From assembly GCA_022606425.2 (NCBI GenBank), contig JAHDVF020000521.1:248001-312000 (forward strand): a stretch of 64,000 bases of DNA, given 5' to 3'. Origin of the DNA: Lepidostoma basale (Eukaryota; Arthropoda; Insecta; Trichoptera; Lepidostomatidae). The position numbers and the translations under genes are program-made. This document shows, piece by piece, positions 1 through 10,384 of this stretch; the stretch's first letter is position 1; the number at the start of each line of letters is the position of its first letter. A model generated the notes under the pieces. The model was not told where the DNA came from and made no database searches. It was given only the letters and a program-made list of their open reading frames with translations.

Positions 1-255
1 TAATACGTGAGACCTGCAATACTGAAGATATTGTCAGATGGGGCAGGAAAAGAAGACGCTTCTGGCGCGACCACGTAGAACGAATGAGCGACGATAGACT
101 CCCCCAAGCAGCCGCAAACAACGTGCCAATGCGAACTCGCCAGCCCGGAAGACCTGCGAAGAGATGGCGAGACATTGGAGTTCTGTGTCCCAGGAGACCT
201 CAACGCCATAAAAACAGATCCACAGATCTGTTAAAAGAAGAAGAAGAAGGTATTT
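1..255 (+). mobile_element. LINE 3' end fragment, family C, with (GAA)n tail
   Basis: Translates to the C-terminal end of a non-LTR reverse transcriptase (RFWRDHVERMSDDRLP, then RQPGRPAKRWRD). Just after the coding end is an AAGAAGAAGAAG tail at about 234-247. Truncated at its 5' end by the window edge. Confidence 0.7.
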
Positions 256-299
256 TTTATTTAACTTTTATGCCAATTGGTTCTGCGCTGTTTTTGTGA

Positions 300-714
300 T
301 AAATATATTGAATCAATAATAATAATAATAATAATTTGTTGGGTAAACATTACTCGCAATTTGGTTTAAGGGATGACGTCGCCTTAAGACTGAAATAATC
401 ATAAGGCAGGTAAGTTCCAGTTCCGAGGCGATAAGTTTTCCGTAACCGGGTGTAGTCGGGGTGGGTGGGGGAGGGAGAGGGGAGGCTCTTGAAAAATAAT
501 TATTTACCAAACTGAACAAACTTAAACCGCCCGCGGGGGTGGAACATTGTTTCTCAAATTAATAACCTAAGTGATCTCCTCCAAACATGAAACATTCACC
601 ACCAACAAGCTGTTCCGGAATAAGTCACTCTGCCTTGTAACGGGTGATACGTAATTACTAAATAATATTTACTCATAAAAAGAAACTAACTGACTAACTA
701 ACCATCACGTCGTT
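300..714. other. No gene seen; short (AAT)n at 317-334
   Basis: AT-rich sequence with an AATAATAAT run and a G-rich patch near 450-485. No supported coding region. Confidence 0.5.
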
Positions 715-1384
715 TCTCCGGAAGGGTAGGTACCGTTCTGTCCTGACACACCTCTCTAGGTTCCTCCACATTCATACATTGTAACATTTTGCCTACTTCG
801 AATGTGGCCGCCTTCCAGTATTTGATTAATTAGGTCATGCCATGCTTTCCTTGATCTTCCGCGGATTCTCTTTCCACTTACCCTGCTTGTATACAACATT
901 TTAGCCATTCTTCTCTGGTCCATTCGTTCCATATGCCCAATCCATCTCAGGGATCCTTTTTTGATTTTACTTATGATGCAATCATCTGTTATATAATATA
1001 TTTCTTCCTTATTTCGTCGTTCGGTATTCTATCATATATCGTTTTCCCGCACAATTATTCTCAGTTATTTTATTTCTACGCCATTTATCCTACTTGGGAG
1101 TGCGAAAATCTGGTCCATGCATCCACGTCCACTCATGAAGGCTCCTTGTACATCCCAGTTCTTTCCAGGTGTCATCTTCCTTACTCTTTCAAACGAGATC
1201 CCTTACCCTTGTATAGAGGCACAATAACCGCTTTCCTCCAGTCTAGCGGCGTGTATTCCTCAACCATACATTGATTGACAACACAATCATATCCAACAGC
1301 TTTACCATCTTTCATCGTTTTCAATGAAATCTTAATTTCATTCATGCTTATCTCTTCTACACTACTTACCTCATTTGTGTCCAC
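715..1384 (-). mobile_element. LINE fragment, family E (reverse transcriptase plus C-terminal end)
   Basis: On the minus strand 1181-1384 reads ISLKTMKDGKAVGYDCVVNQ and YTPLDWRKAVIVPLYKGKGS, the fingers/palm entry of a non-LTR reverse transcriptase. 715-1180 matches the C-terminal region and 3' end of the most abundant LINE family here. The middle of the element is deleted. Confidence 0.75.
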
Positions 1385-1389
1385 CGCAC

Positions 1390-1685
1390 TTAAATTTTCT
1401 CTGGCGATCTCGTCTCGTCTTTGATCTACTGCGGGAACGACACTCCGAGACAGAGTGAGAAATTTGGAAATAAGAATCTGCGATGACGAAGATGTTGCGC
1501 GATAAGAAAAAAACAGAAGACGTTACTGGAGAGACCATGAGAAGAGAACCTGTTCTAAAAAAGTGATGATTAAAGTGGCAAATAAAGCCAGCAAGCAATC
1601 AACACCCAGGAAGACCACCCAAAATATGGCGAGACAGTTGGACATCCACATCCCTGGAACAGGCTCCGAGAAGTAACAGGACTTC
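1390..1685 (+). mobile_element. Degenerate LINE 3' end, family C
   Basis: Degenerate copy of the family seen at 1-255 and 2294-2760: basic RRRYWRD-like segment, PRKTTQNM / PGRPPKIWRDSW in alternate frames, several frameshifts. Confidence 0.5.
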
Positions 1686-1905
1686 TTCTCCTTCTCTGGC
1701 TCTACAGTCCTGGGTGGACCTCGGCCGCCTTTCCTGAGCTCTGAACTTCCACTCCTCTGCTCTGACTCTCAACAATTGTAGGTCATTCAGAACACCGTCC
1801 AGCCAACGAAGCCACGGTCTTGGGTCTGCCCTCCGGTCTTGTAAATGTCAACTGTGCGGGTGTTGACAGCTCCTCTATTCGCACCAGATGTCCAGCCCAT
1901 ATTTT
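1681..1905 (-). mobile_element. LINE 3' end fragment, family D
   Basis: Minus-strand translation gives RPEGRPRPWLRWLDGVLNDL and QERRPRSTQDC, the GRP-rich C-terminal tail typical of retrotransposon ORF2 proteins. Confidence 0.6.
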
Positions 1906-2293
1906 AAAAATAAATTACTGGTTCTTGAAAAATGATGTAAATCTTAATATTAAATATTTTGAACCTTTGATTTTTTTAGCCCTAGCAATGCGAAATATGA
2001 CACGCATAAAATGTAGTTAAACTTAAGCAACATTAAATAGAAAAATACATTTTAGTTGAATAAATAAAATCATGTCACATTTTAACAAATTAATGTTACA
2101 TATGAAAGTAATATTTTAGTGGTAAATGAAACTAATATTATATTTCAAATTGTATCATTAGGTACATATTTATCATTTATGATTTTTCCACAATTTGTTT
2201 TTGTATTGTTAAGTAGCAAAACTAAAATAAAAATTATCTTAATAAAAACAGTTTAAAAAAAAAATGTATAAATACTACATATATAAATTTAAA
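1906..2293. other. AT-rich, no gene seen
   Basis: Strongly AT-rich sequence with poly-A runs near 2254-2300. No coding or RNA feature seen. Confidence 0.5.
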
Positions 2294-2760
2294 AAAAAAA
2301 CAAGGAAACAAGGCAGCTGCAATCTCTGGCGCTCTAAAATCCACAATATGGAAAAATAAAGACATGGCCATTAGGAGTAAGATGAGAATCTATAAAACAT
2401 GCGTAAGACCAATAATAACATAAGCAAGGGCAGACACAGTAAGGACCAAACAAGTTTTGAGGACTTCCGAAATGAAGACACTGAGGACAATAGCAGGCAA
2501 GACATCGAGAGATCGCGTGAGGAACACCAGAATAAGAGATGGAGCAGACAGCGAAAAAGGGACTGGTACGGGCATGTTCAAAGAATGGACACCACCAGAC
2601 TCCCCTATATTGCATTGCATAATCAGCCTCATGGGACTCGTCGAAGACCTCCTAAAAGATGGAAGGACAGCTGGGAATCTACCTCACAGGAGGAGCAACA
2701 CTCTGGAGAACAGACCACATAGGTCTACAACAAGGAAGAAGAAGAATAAGAAGAAGACAT
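2294..2760 (+). mobile_element. LINE 3' end, family C, with (AAG)n tail
   Basis: Encodes WSRQRKRDWYGHVQRMDTTR, then RRRPPKRWKDSWESTSQEEQ, the C-terminal end of a LINE reverse transcriptase. The tail near 2733-2757 is GAAGAAGAAGAATAAGAAGA. Upstream reads ..RTIAGKTSRDRVRNTRIRD in another frame, so a frameshift is present. Confidence 0.75.
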
Positions 2761-2795
2761 ATATGCAAAGGTATATTTAGTTTTATTCCACTTAT

Positions 2796-2895
2796 TCTTT
2801 AGTTTCGACCGGTTTCAGCAGCTCGCTGGCATCTTCTGGAACCATCCTCATCAGAAGATGACAGCGAGCTTCCAAAACCAGTAGAAACTAACAAA
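2796..2895. repeat. Inverted pair of GAAAC hairpin modules
   Basis: The left arm, read on minus, is AGAAGATGCCAGCGAGCTG then CTGAAACCGGTCGAAAC. The right arm, on plus, is AGAAGATGACAGCGAGCTT then CCAAAACCAGTAGAAAC. The arms face each other across about 12 bp. See findings for the hammerhead-like reading. Confidence 0.6.
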
Positions 2896-3417
2896 AAAAA
2901 TGGAATAAATCTAGAAATAAACTTCTACCAAGACATATCAATTAACTTCATTAATAATTGAAAAGAAAAATGTATAATAAAAAAGTATAATATTACTTCT
3001 CATGATAGGAAAGATGGTTTACCGAAACCGATCTTGTTAACTCAGATCAATATTTATATAATTCTACCTTATTTGTACTCTCCCTTGTTTGATAATGATC
3101 GTTTACCTTCGGAGATCGTAGCGAGATGGCGCCTATACCTACGTACATGGAAATACTCGTACACGGCACACAAATCTGGCAAATCCGATTAGGAGACGCT
3201 CGATCGACTTGACGAGATAATTAGGTTTAATAACTGATATCACTGTGTTAATAATACACATCCTGAGAGGCGGCGGCTCATTACATCTGTCTCGGTGAGT
3301 TATCGCCGAAGACTTCCCCGCAGGAAGACTATTACAACCCAAATTAAATACTTACTACTTTAATAAGCTAATTACTCCGCTGTTGCGCGAGATGAGGCGC
3401 AATTCTTCAGCTAACAC
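2896..3417. other. No gene seen
   Basis: AT-rich, then a more mixed-composition stretch (3100-3340) with only short open frames. Nothing recognisable. Confidence 0.4.
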
Positions 3418-4205
3418 CATTTTACCACGATTACCAGAGGGGTAGGCAGAGAGGATGGATCGCCACATTGTTCTATCCTGACACAACTCTCACGCCTCTT
3501 CTACATTCACACATCGTGACATGCACGATCGTCGATTGTTCCTACTTCGAACATGGCCGCCTTTCAGTAATTGATTAGTTTGGTTATGCCATGTCTTCTT
3601 TGGCCTTCCTCGACTTCTTTGTCGATTCACACTTCTTCTTATTCTTCTTCTTTTCCTTATAGACCTTTGGTCTGTTCCTGAAATCAGGCTGGCCTCTCTT
3701 GGGAGGTCGACTCCCAACTATCTCTCCATCTCTTCGGCGGTCTTCCGGGGGGACGGCAGCCGGCAGGAATCTGATGCGCCACAGCGTGTGGGATTCTGGT
3801 GGGATGCATCCTCTGCACGTGCGCATTCCAGTATCTGCTGCGTTGTCTGCCCCATCTCACGACATCCTCCACCTTGCAGATCTCGCGTATTCACACTACT
3901 TGTATATATATTTTAACCATTCTTCCCTCATCCATTCGTTCCATATGTCCAAACTATCTTAGTGACCCTTTCTTGATTTTATTTATCACGCATCTATCCG
4001 CTTTACATTCCTTTCTTACTTCATCATTAGATATTCTATCATACATTGTTTACCGCACATCATTCTTAGTGACCTCATTTCTACGGCATTTATCCTACTT
4101 TCATCCTTCTGCCAACTCCAAGCTTCACTTCTATACATAAGGGTCGGCACTAGAACTCCATTGTGCACTGCCATCTTTGCTTCAGTCGATATATTTCTTT
4201 ATAGG
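3418..4205 (-). mobile_element. LINE fragment, family E, split by a nested insertion
   Basis: Minus-strand C-terminal and 3' end of family E (compare 33062-33600). The copy is interrupted at 3634-3888 by a family C element. Both flanks carry ATTCACACT (3625-3633 and 3889-3897), and the E sequence resumes after it. Confidence 0.75.
3634..3888 (-). mobile_element. Nested LINE 3' end, family C, with 9-bp target duplication
   Basis: Minus strand encodes WGRQRSRYWNAHVQRMHPTR and RPPGRPPKRWRDSWESTSQE and ends in a GAA-rich tail. It is flanked by perfect ATTCACACT duplications, so this is a 5'-truncated insertion with intact ends. Confidence 0.85.
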
Positions 4206-4559
4206 AAAAAGTGTTCCTAAGAGGGTTTGTTTGTTTGGGTCCTTGATTTGAAAGACAAGAGAAGAATCGCGGAGACGAGGCGGGTAGTTGTCCGCTTACT
4301 TCACTATCGGCGAGGACGTTGCCATGTACGCCCTCACCGTCACGTGCCCGTCTTATCTAACGGCTGTTAATGAAGTGAAATAATCATTTTAAAAAAACTG
4401 TTATCGTGAAAATTGCTAAACACTGTAGTCGTTCAGAACCATTTAAACCATGGAAATCTCGATATTATATAATATTTAAAGTTACACTGCTGGAAGGAAA
4501 ACTCAGATAGCTTTTGATATGGGAAGACTGGTCTACCAGCCGACATTACGAAAATCAAA

Positions 4560-5085
4560 AGTCTTTTTCTCCGATCTCAAAGTAAAGATTGTTCTGCAGC
4601 AAGACGACGCATCTCCTCTTTCACTCCGCTTGGTGTTCGGCGACTCTCTTCAACTCCGCGTAGGAGGTGCAGCCCATATCTCGGCAAATTTGATCTAGAT
4701 ACTCCTGGCGAGGTCTTCCTCTGCCAATCGATTCCCTCCAATACATCATGCAGTAAACATTCGTATCGCAACACATGACCAATCCATCTCGCGCGCCTCT
4801 CTGCTATGGTGTTCAACATGTGCCTATTATCTTCAACTCTGCTGAGAACCTCTTCATTTGTAATGTGGTCCCTCCATAAAACATGGGCAATTCACACACA
4901 TTTCAAACGCCTCCAGCCTTTTGCGTTCTCTTTCGCCCAGGCACCAAGTCTCGCAGCCGTATGGTAAAACACTCCACACAAATATTTTTATCAGTTATTT
5001 TCAAAGGTTTCGGTCTATGTTATTGGACCCGAATATTTTGACTTTCTTGTTGAGGGCAAGTTTAGCCTGGTGGAGCCAACATTGC
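4560..5085 (-). mobile_element. LINE 3' end fragment, family F
   Basis: Minus strand reads MLNTIAERRARWIGHVLRYE and LLHDVLEGID, then frameshifts (compare the better copy at 46340-46870). This is the RRARWIGHVLR motif of LINE reverse transcriptase C-termini. Confidence 0.75.
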
Positions 5086-5107
5086 TAAAATCAAAAATCT
5101 TACGATC

Positions 5108-5538
5108 GTCTAAATCAGTGCTCCACAACCGGTGTGCCGCGGCACACTGGTGTGCCGTGATGCAGATGTGCCGCGGTCAAATACATAATGAAAAAAAATT
5201 TTAGTTATAGTCGGAAGTCGTGGATTACGAAAGAGTCGACACTTTCGTAAATCAGCCCAGCAGACGTTGGTGACCTTTTTTATTTGTTTTTTTAGCTCAT
5301 TCAGCTTTTTAGTGAAAATCTGACGGAATATTTTTTGTTGGCGACCTTTTTTTAGGCCATTCGTGAAAAATCGAACATTCGGTTTTCCCGAATGAGCTAA
5401 AAAAAGTCACCTACATCTCTGCTGAGCTGATTAACGCCCACGCCCAGACCGAATTTTAGCTTTAGGTGTGCCGCGGAATTCTAGGAAGAACTTAGGTGTG
5501 CCGTAGGTGAGAAAAGGTTTCGGAGCACTGGTCTAAAT
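5108..5538. mobile_element. hAT-type MITE with 8-bp target-site duplication
   Basis: The element spans 5116-5530 (415 bp). It starts CAGTGCTCCACAACC and ends in the reverse complement of CAGTGCTCCGAAACC. Identical GTCTAAAT duplications sit at 5108-5115 and 5531-5538. Subterminal GTGTGCCGCGG motifs are repeated at both ends. No transposase is encoded. Confidence 0.9.
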
Positions 5539-6087
5539 GATTAAGGTGTCGTAATGATGATCGAAATCTTTCACAATTTTGTTTTAGTTATTCAAGTTAA
5601 TGAATTATATGATTTAAACGTTAATGAAAGGGTTTATTTGTTTAGCAGTCCCATTAGATCTGTCACTTGGCCTCCCTTCCTCGGAGCCATCTGTGTCTGC
5701 GGAAGTTGGCGGGTGCGCCGCGCCGCCTAATGTACGGCTCCTGGTTAATTAATAGAGCAGCATAGCTCGGGAATTCATTAGCCGGCATCATTAATTTGTT
5801 TAATGGGAGATGTAAACACGAAACAAAGCCAATAATTACGTTTAAATTACAATTAATCTTAAACTCTGCCTAACTCTACCCGCCTGTACCTATTCCAACG
5901 GGCTTGTGTATCATTCCGCGTTCTTAAGACTTTCGGAATTGGAACGACGTTTCAGAAAAACGCTCATTCGATTATTTATGAAGATCCATGTATCGACTAC
6001 CCCCCGTATGCAAACATGATTACTACGTATTATGTCGAATGGTGATTTGACACGTGTCTAGTAATACACCTTTTCTTTATTTTGCAC
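5539..6087. other. No gene seen
   Basis: Mixed-composition sequence without open frames of note. Nothing recognised. Confidence 0.4.
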
Positions 6088-6091
6088 TTAA

Positions 6092-7675
6092 GGGGGTGGT
6101 TCACCCATGTGACGGCCTGTTTTTTAAGCATTTTTAGGGAATTTTTTTTAAGACCAGTGAAAAGATAGAACTTTCAGTTATTTAGCATTTATTTGTATGT
6201 TCTTTAAGAGTACGTATATAAATATTTAGCCAAAAATATCTAATAGAACGTGAGTTATAGCGCTCTGAACACACCCGCCTCGAAAAAATGGACGCTCACT
6301 TCCTTCACGATTCCGGCTGATTGGTTTATCTGAAATGAAACAAATTAACGGCGCTTTAATTTGTAAGCTTAAATGCACAGAATGAACTACACCCAATTGA
6401 AAATACCAAAAATTGGATTTTTGGTAGACCTCTGAATAAAAAAAATCGTATTTTATGGTTTTTTTTATATGTTTTTGTTATAAAAAAAGAGAAATATTTA
6501 GAATTTTTTACTGATCGTAGTTCATTCTGTGCGTCTATATGTGTTGAGTCTACAGTATAAATTTGAAGTCATTCGGTCAAACCGTTATTGAGATATGATG
6601 GAGGAATATTTGAAAACAGAGTTTTGAGAAAAACGCGTTTAAAGTTTCATGTCCGGTTTAAACTATGAAAATCTTAACTTACCTTCAATCGGCGATGCCT
6701 GGTCCATAGAGTACTCCTTCCTCTTCCTCTTGGAATTTTTTCAAAGCAGATTGTTTAGCTCTGGTATCAATTCTTTCTTCTTTAACACCATCACTCGGTT
6801 GCCGCTCAGAGGGCGTGATAAGCGCTTCATCTCGTTTCTGTACATACCTAAGTATGCGCTTCGCGGCCAACGGGGCATCTCATAGTCGTCATTACTTTTA
6901 AATACTCCTACAAAACCTTCGTTAAAGATAATGACAGATAAGTATGTCGCAATTTCAATGATCTTGGGGCCAGAGTGTAGATGATTTGGAGCAAAAGTCA
7001 AAATCGACGATTGCTCATAACCATGGCATCTAAAACTTTCCCGGTGTACTTTCCAATCAACGCAGAAGCACCAAATAGAGATGAGAAGCCTATTTTCTTC
7101 CAAGTGCCATCACCTGAATCTGTCAAATTCTGAAACAAACTCCAAAATGCAATACGCGAAACTTTGAGCGATGGGAACCTCCATGTTCATGCTGTTTTTT
7201 AGTTTTCTCGCAGAAGCTGATGTAAATTCCGTATCATTTTGGGTGGTAAAACGGTTTCCACTAAGCTTTCGCTTTTTATTTATGGCATTGCATTTTTATT
7301 ATAACATTTCCAGTCGTACTTCCTTTTCGACCACTCATTGCGAAAATAAATAATTTGTAGCTCTTGTGCTCTTCGAAGCTAAACCACGACTAAAACAAGT
7401 TCGACAAAATATTGAATAACTATAGAAATTTCCTTTTAAACCTGTACAAACTTGTCTATACTTGTATGAACGTATATTTGTATAGAAGGGTCTCAGCCGG
7501 CTGTACACAACAGAGCCAGAGCTCCGAACAGTTGCTTCTTCTAACTGTTGTATCTTTATAACGACTTCGAATTTAAAAAAAATCACTTTACCACCGTATT
7601 CTTGACATATTAAGGAAGCAATTTATGAAAGAAAAAAATTTCGATTTTTTAAATCCTTCACATGGGTCAACCCCC
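6092..7675 (-). mobile_element. Decayed DNA transposon with DGTW-type transposase remnant
   Basis: Terminal inverted repeats are GGGGGTGGTTCACCCATGTG (left) and, inverted, GGGGGTTGACCCATGTGA (right). Both abut TTAA (6088-6091 and 7676-7679). The minus strand carries frameshifted pieces: DGTWKKIGFSSLFGASALIG then KYTGKVLDAMV, later NEGFVGV, and FQEEEEGVLYGPGIAD at 6685-6740. These resemble transposase-derived proteins with a DGTW(Q/K)KRGF motif (Mutator-like group); that assignment is from memory. Confidence 0.65.
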
Positions 7676-7977
7676 TTAAGAGGGGCGGGCTTGAACAACT
7701 TATATTTCGTATACCTACTACAGTTACACGCAATGTCCTATCAATACAATGTAACGGTATTTCCGCTTTCAATGTAGTCAATTCTCTGCTTAAACTAAAA
7801 GGGCAAAAAAATTATACAAAGGTTTTACGAAAGAAAGGTTGTTCCACCCCAAGCGCTCCGACCAGAAACCTGACCCACTAGTATACGGTACTTATAACTA
7901 TTTGCGATAACTCCATAAATATTTACTAATTAAATTTTCCTCTTTCCAATATTCTCACAATATATTGGAGAATATTC

Positions 7978-8025
7978 TCATATTTCGAAAGCAAAATATA
8001 TTTTACTTTCGAAATATGAGGGAAA
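7978..8025. repeat. Perfect hairpin palindrome
   Basis: CTCATATTTCGAAAG and CTTTCGAAATATGAG flank a short AT loop, forming a long perfect stem. It may be a decayed short inverted-repeat element. Confidence 0.7.
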
Positions 8026-8102
8026 AAAATTAACGATTTTAAGAAAATTCTGAAGGGTTTGCTCCACTTAAGTTGTTAGTTTCCAATTTATAAATCTTTG
8101 TA

Positions 8103-8540
8103 TCCGTTTTGTCAAATGTTTATTTTTCGGCTTCCTCAGCCAACTGCTGGATATAGGTCTCTTCCAAAAGTTTCCACTGCTTGCTCATCATCATCATCAT
8201 CGGCTGTCCCTCGTGTCCAAGGAAGACTGTCCTTCACGGTTGTGGGTCCGCATGTGACTGAAGAGCCCGATCCTGGACCCACAAATTCTGGGGCATCTGG
8301 GGCAGGGGAAGGCGCTTGTGATGGAGCCGTCACCGTCTCCCAGTGGTCTCTCCTTTCTCCTCCTCCTCCTCTCTGCGACATCGTCTCTGCGCTGTGCTTC
8401 AAAGTCTTGTGTGCCTTTGCGTACCTACTGCTTGCTATCCCACCCACTATCTACCAGCTATCGAGGCTACATCGTCGGCCCATCTCTTCTGCGGCCTTCC
8501 AAAACCTCTTTAGTTTTCCTCATTTTTTTTAAACCCAATT
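8103..8540 (-). mobile_element. LINE C-terminal fragment with CCHH zinc finger, family G
   Basis: One minus-strand frame reads ITSAFPCPRCPRICGSRIGL then FSHMRTHNREG (C..C..12..H...H). This zinc finger ends many LINE ORF2 proteins. The following LYPAVG-type sequence and the lack of an intact upstream frame show a 5'-truncated copy. Confidence 0.65.
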
Positions 8541-8690
8541 GAGTTATATGAAGATTATTTAATGTGCGTGTCCGCCTATTCTTATCTTGTCGCGTGTATC
8601 TTGCCCGATACCACTTTAATAAAGCTGTACTCTTTGTGATATGGACAACTCCAATTCTACGTATTATTTCATCTTTAAATCTTTCGCTTA

Positions 8691-9110
8691 CAAGGGGAGG
8701 GCACGATATAAGAAATAGACTTGGAGGTGTGATTTTACAGGATTTTAGTACCCCCTAAGAGTCATCAATAGTCACAGTACGAAAGGGCAATAACCAACCA
8801 ATTTTTAGAAAAAAAGGTTTAAAATTTTCACCATTTGCTAAAAACAATGCATGACATGGGATTTGAACCGGAGACGGAGAGAAAAAAAGAAATATGCTCA
8901 CTCACCTAGCTATTGAAACTAGTGGCAACATTTCTAATTTATAAGGATCGGTGAAAAGGTTAAAGGCTTTTTTCTAGAAATTGGCTGGTTATAGCACTTT
9001 CTTACTTTGACCATGGACAGCTCTTTGGGAGTACTGCAATCCTGCAAAAACCCATCCTGAAGTAAATGTACTATGTCGTGCCCACCCCTTGTTAGACTCA
9101 CAGCGAGCAC
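8691..9110. repeat. Foldback element with tRNA-like centre
   Basis: The left arm (about 8691-8845) and right arm (about 8935-9110) are diverged inverted copies (GGGAGGGCACGATAT.. / ..GTCGTGCCCACCCC; GCTGGTTAT.. / ..ATAACCAACC). The 90-bp centre, read on minus, carries GGTTCAAATCCC with an upstream A-box-like TAGCTAGGTGAG. The same arms recur at 10897-11640 and near 27968-28045. Confidence 0.6.
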
Positions 9111-9129
9111 CTGTCTCTCCATGCATCAT

Positions 9130-9414
9130 TGGATTCCATGGATTTAATGTTTATAATTAATTCTTCATTTCTACATCCTTTCATTAGGATTCTTAATAGT
9201 CCCTATTCGATGCTAAATTCACCCTTTTAGTGCTGAACTTTACGTTTAATAAGGCAAAAGCTACAAGCTTCATTATTGTAATCAACTATAAAAATGATTT
9301 TTTTAAGAATTAGAAGTCAAATGATAAAAGTGCAAAACATGTACACAGGGCTTACCTACAAAACGGTGAGGACAGGAACTCATGCATCATTGATCACTTG
9401 GTATCTATCACCGT
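9130..9414. other. No gene seen
   Basis: AT-rich, no recognisable feature. Confidence 0.4.
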
Positions 9415-9665
9415 GTGGCAAGTTTTATTATCAGCATCCTCAGCGATGGAACCATCAGACTTAGCTTCCCTCCAGGAAATGGCTCCATCCTGTCCTGTCT
9501 CTGACTGCAATCCAACATTATCCAACCATCGAGGTCTCAGTCTGCCGACACTTCTCCGCCCTACTGGGTAAACGCAATCTGTTAAATATAATAAACTTGG
9601 CTATTCTGACATCCTGTTTCTCCATGTCTAACCATAGGATTCTGCGGTGGATTTTCCTTTGGAAG
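9415..9665 (-). mobile_element. Probable LINE remnant
   Basis: Minus-strand sequence resembles the LINE C-terminal region seen near 63500-63770 (CGTCAG/GATGTCAGAATAGCCAAG type block). No intact frame remains. Confidence 0.35.
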
Positions 9666-10265
9666 CAGTTTAATCTCTTTTCATTAAATAATTAATACAA
9701 ATGAAAATGTGTTTTATACAAGTTTTATTACAGTTTATGAGAATAAGATGTTTCGCCTTTCTAAGGCATTATTTAAACAAATGGACATTTGATAATGCCT
9801 TAGAAAGGCAAAAACATGTCATTCCCATAAACTATAATATAATATAATATAACTTGTATAATACAAACGTCTTTATATATTAATTATTTAATATGGAGTA
9901 ATACATCATTGTTCAAGAAACAATAAATATTGTTTCCTTATGTTTGGGCAAGTGTTATTATGCAACTTACAATGTACAAAAATAAAACTAGGGTCTCATA
10001 TTAAAACTGTTTTATTAATTACAAAATGTACTGTGAAAAAATAATAAGTATAACAAATAAACACCACTCACCGGAGGAACCTCACGCGGGCTGCTCGCGC
10101 CCTTCTTCGGGGACAGTTCCACAACCAGATCTTACTAGGTGCCTTATAAAACTAAATAATAGGGAGACTCTAGACTCTATAGTTTCAATCGAGATACGTC
10201 GTTGGTTTACAGATGATATTGGACTACTAAACTTTATAAAGAATTTATCGGTACGTTTATTATAA
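9666..10265. other. Repeat-like AT-rich stretch with hairpin GCCTTTCTAAGGCATTAT
   Basis: 9757-9815 contains GCCTTTCTAAGGCATTAT and its inverted copy ATAATGCCTTAGAAAGGC. Diverged relatives sit near 27731, 28170 and 48080, so it belongs to a dispersed family. No gene seen. Confidence 0.5.
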
Positions 10266-10267
10266 TT

Positions 10268-10384
10268 GATACCAACTTGTTTCACTTGTACCCAAGATTC
10301 ATCAGGGCGAATATAGAATTTATAAAGCTTGCAGTTCTCATGTCGCCCTGATGAAGCTTGAGTACAAGCGAGACTAGTTGGCTA
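10268..10384. ncRNA. Inverted pair of hammerhead-like motifs
   Basis: On minus (10305-10279): CTGATGA-AT-CTTG-GGTA-CAAG-T-GAAAC. On plus (10348-10374): CTGATGA-A-GCTTG-AGTA-CAAGC-GAGAC. The two are arms of one inverted repeat, 5' ends facing inward, 42 bp apart. The fixed hammerhead core residues are intact in the minus copy; the plus copy has one change (GAAAC to GAGAC). Stems I and III are not demonstrated, so activity is unproven. Confidence 0.4.

Noticed and set aside
6088..7679. A piggyBac element
   Set aside because: TTAA flanks fit, but the coding relics do not resemble piggyBac transposase, so the call was left open.
8098..8532. 144-codon plus-strand frame and 103-codon minus frame
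   Set aside because: Both are out of frame with the LINE zinc-finger segment read at the same place on minus; low complexity explains their length.
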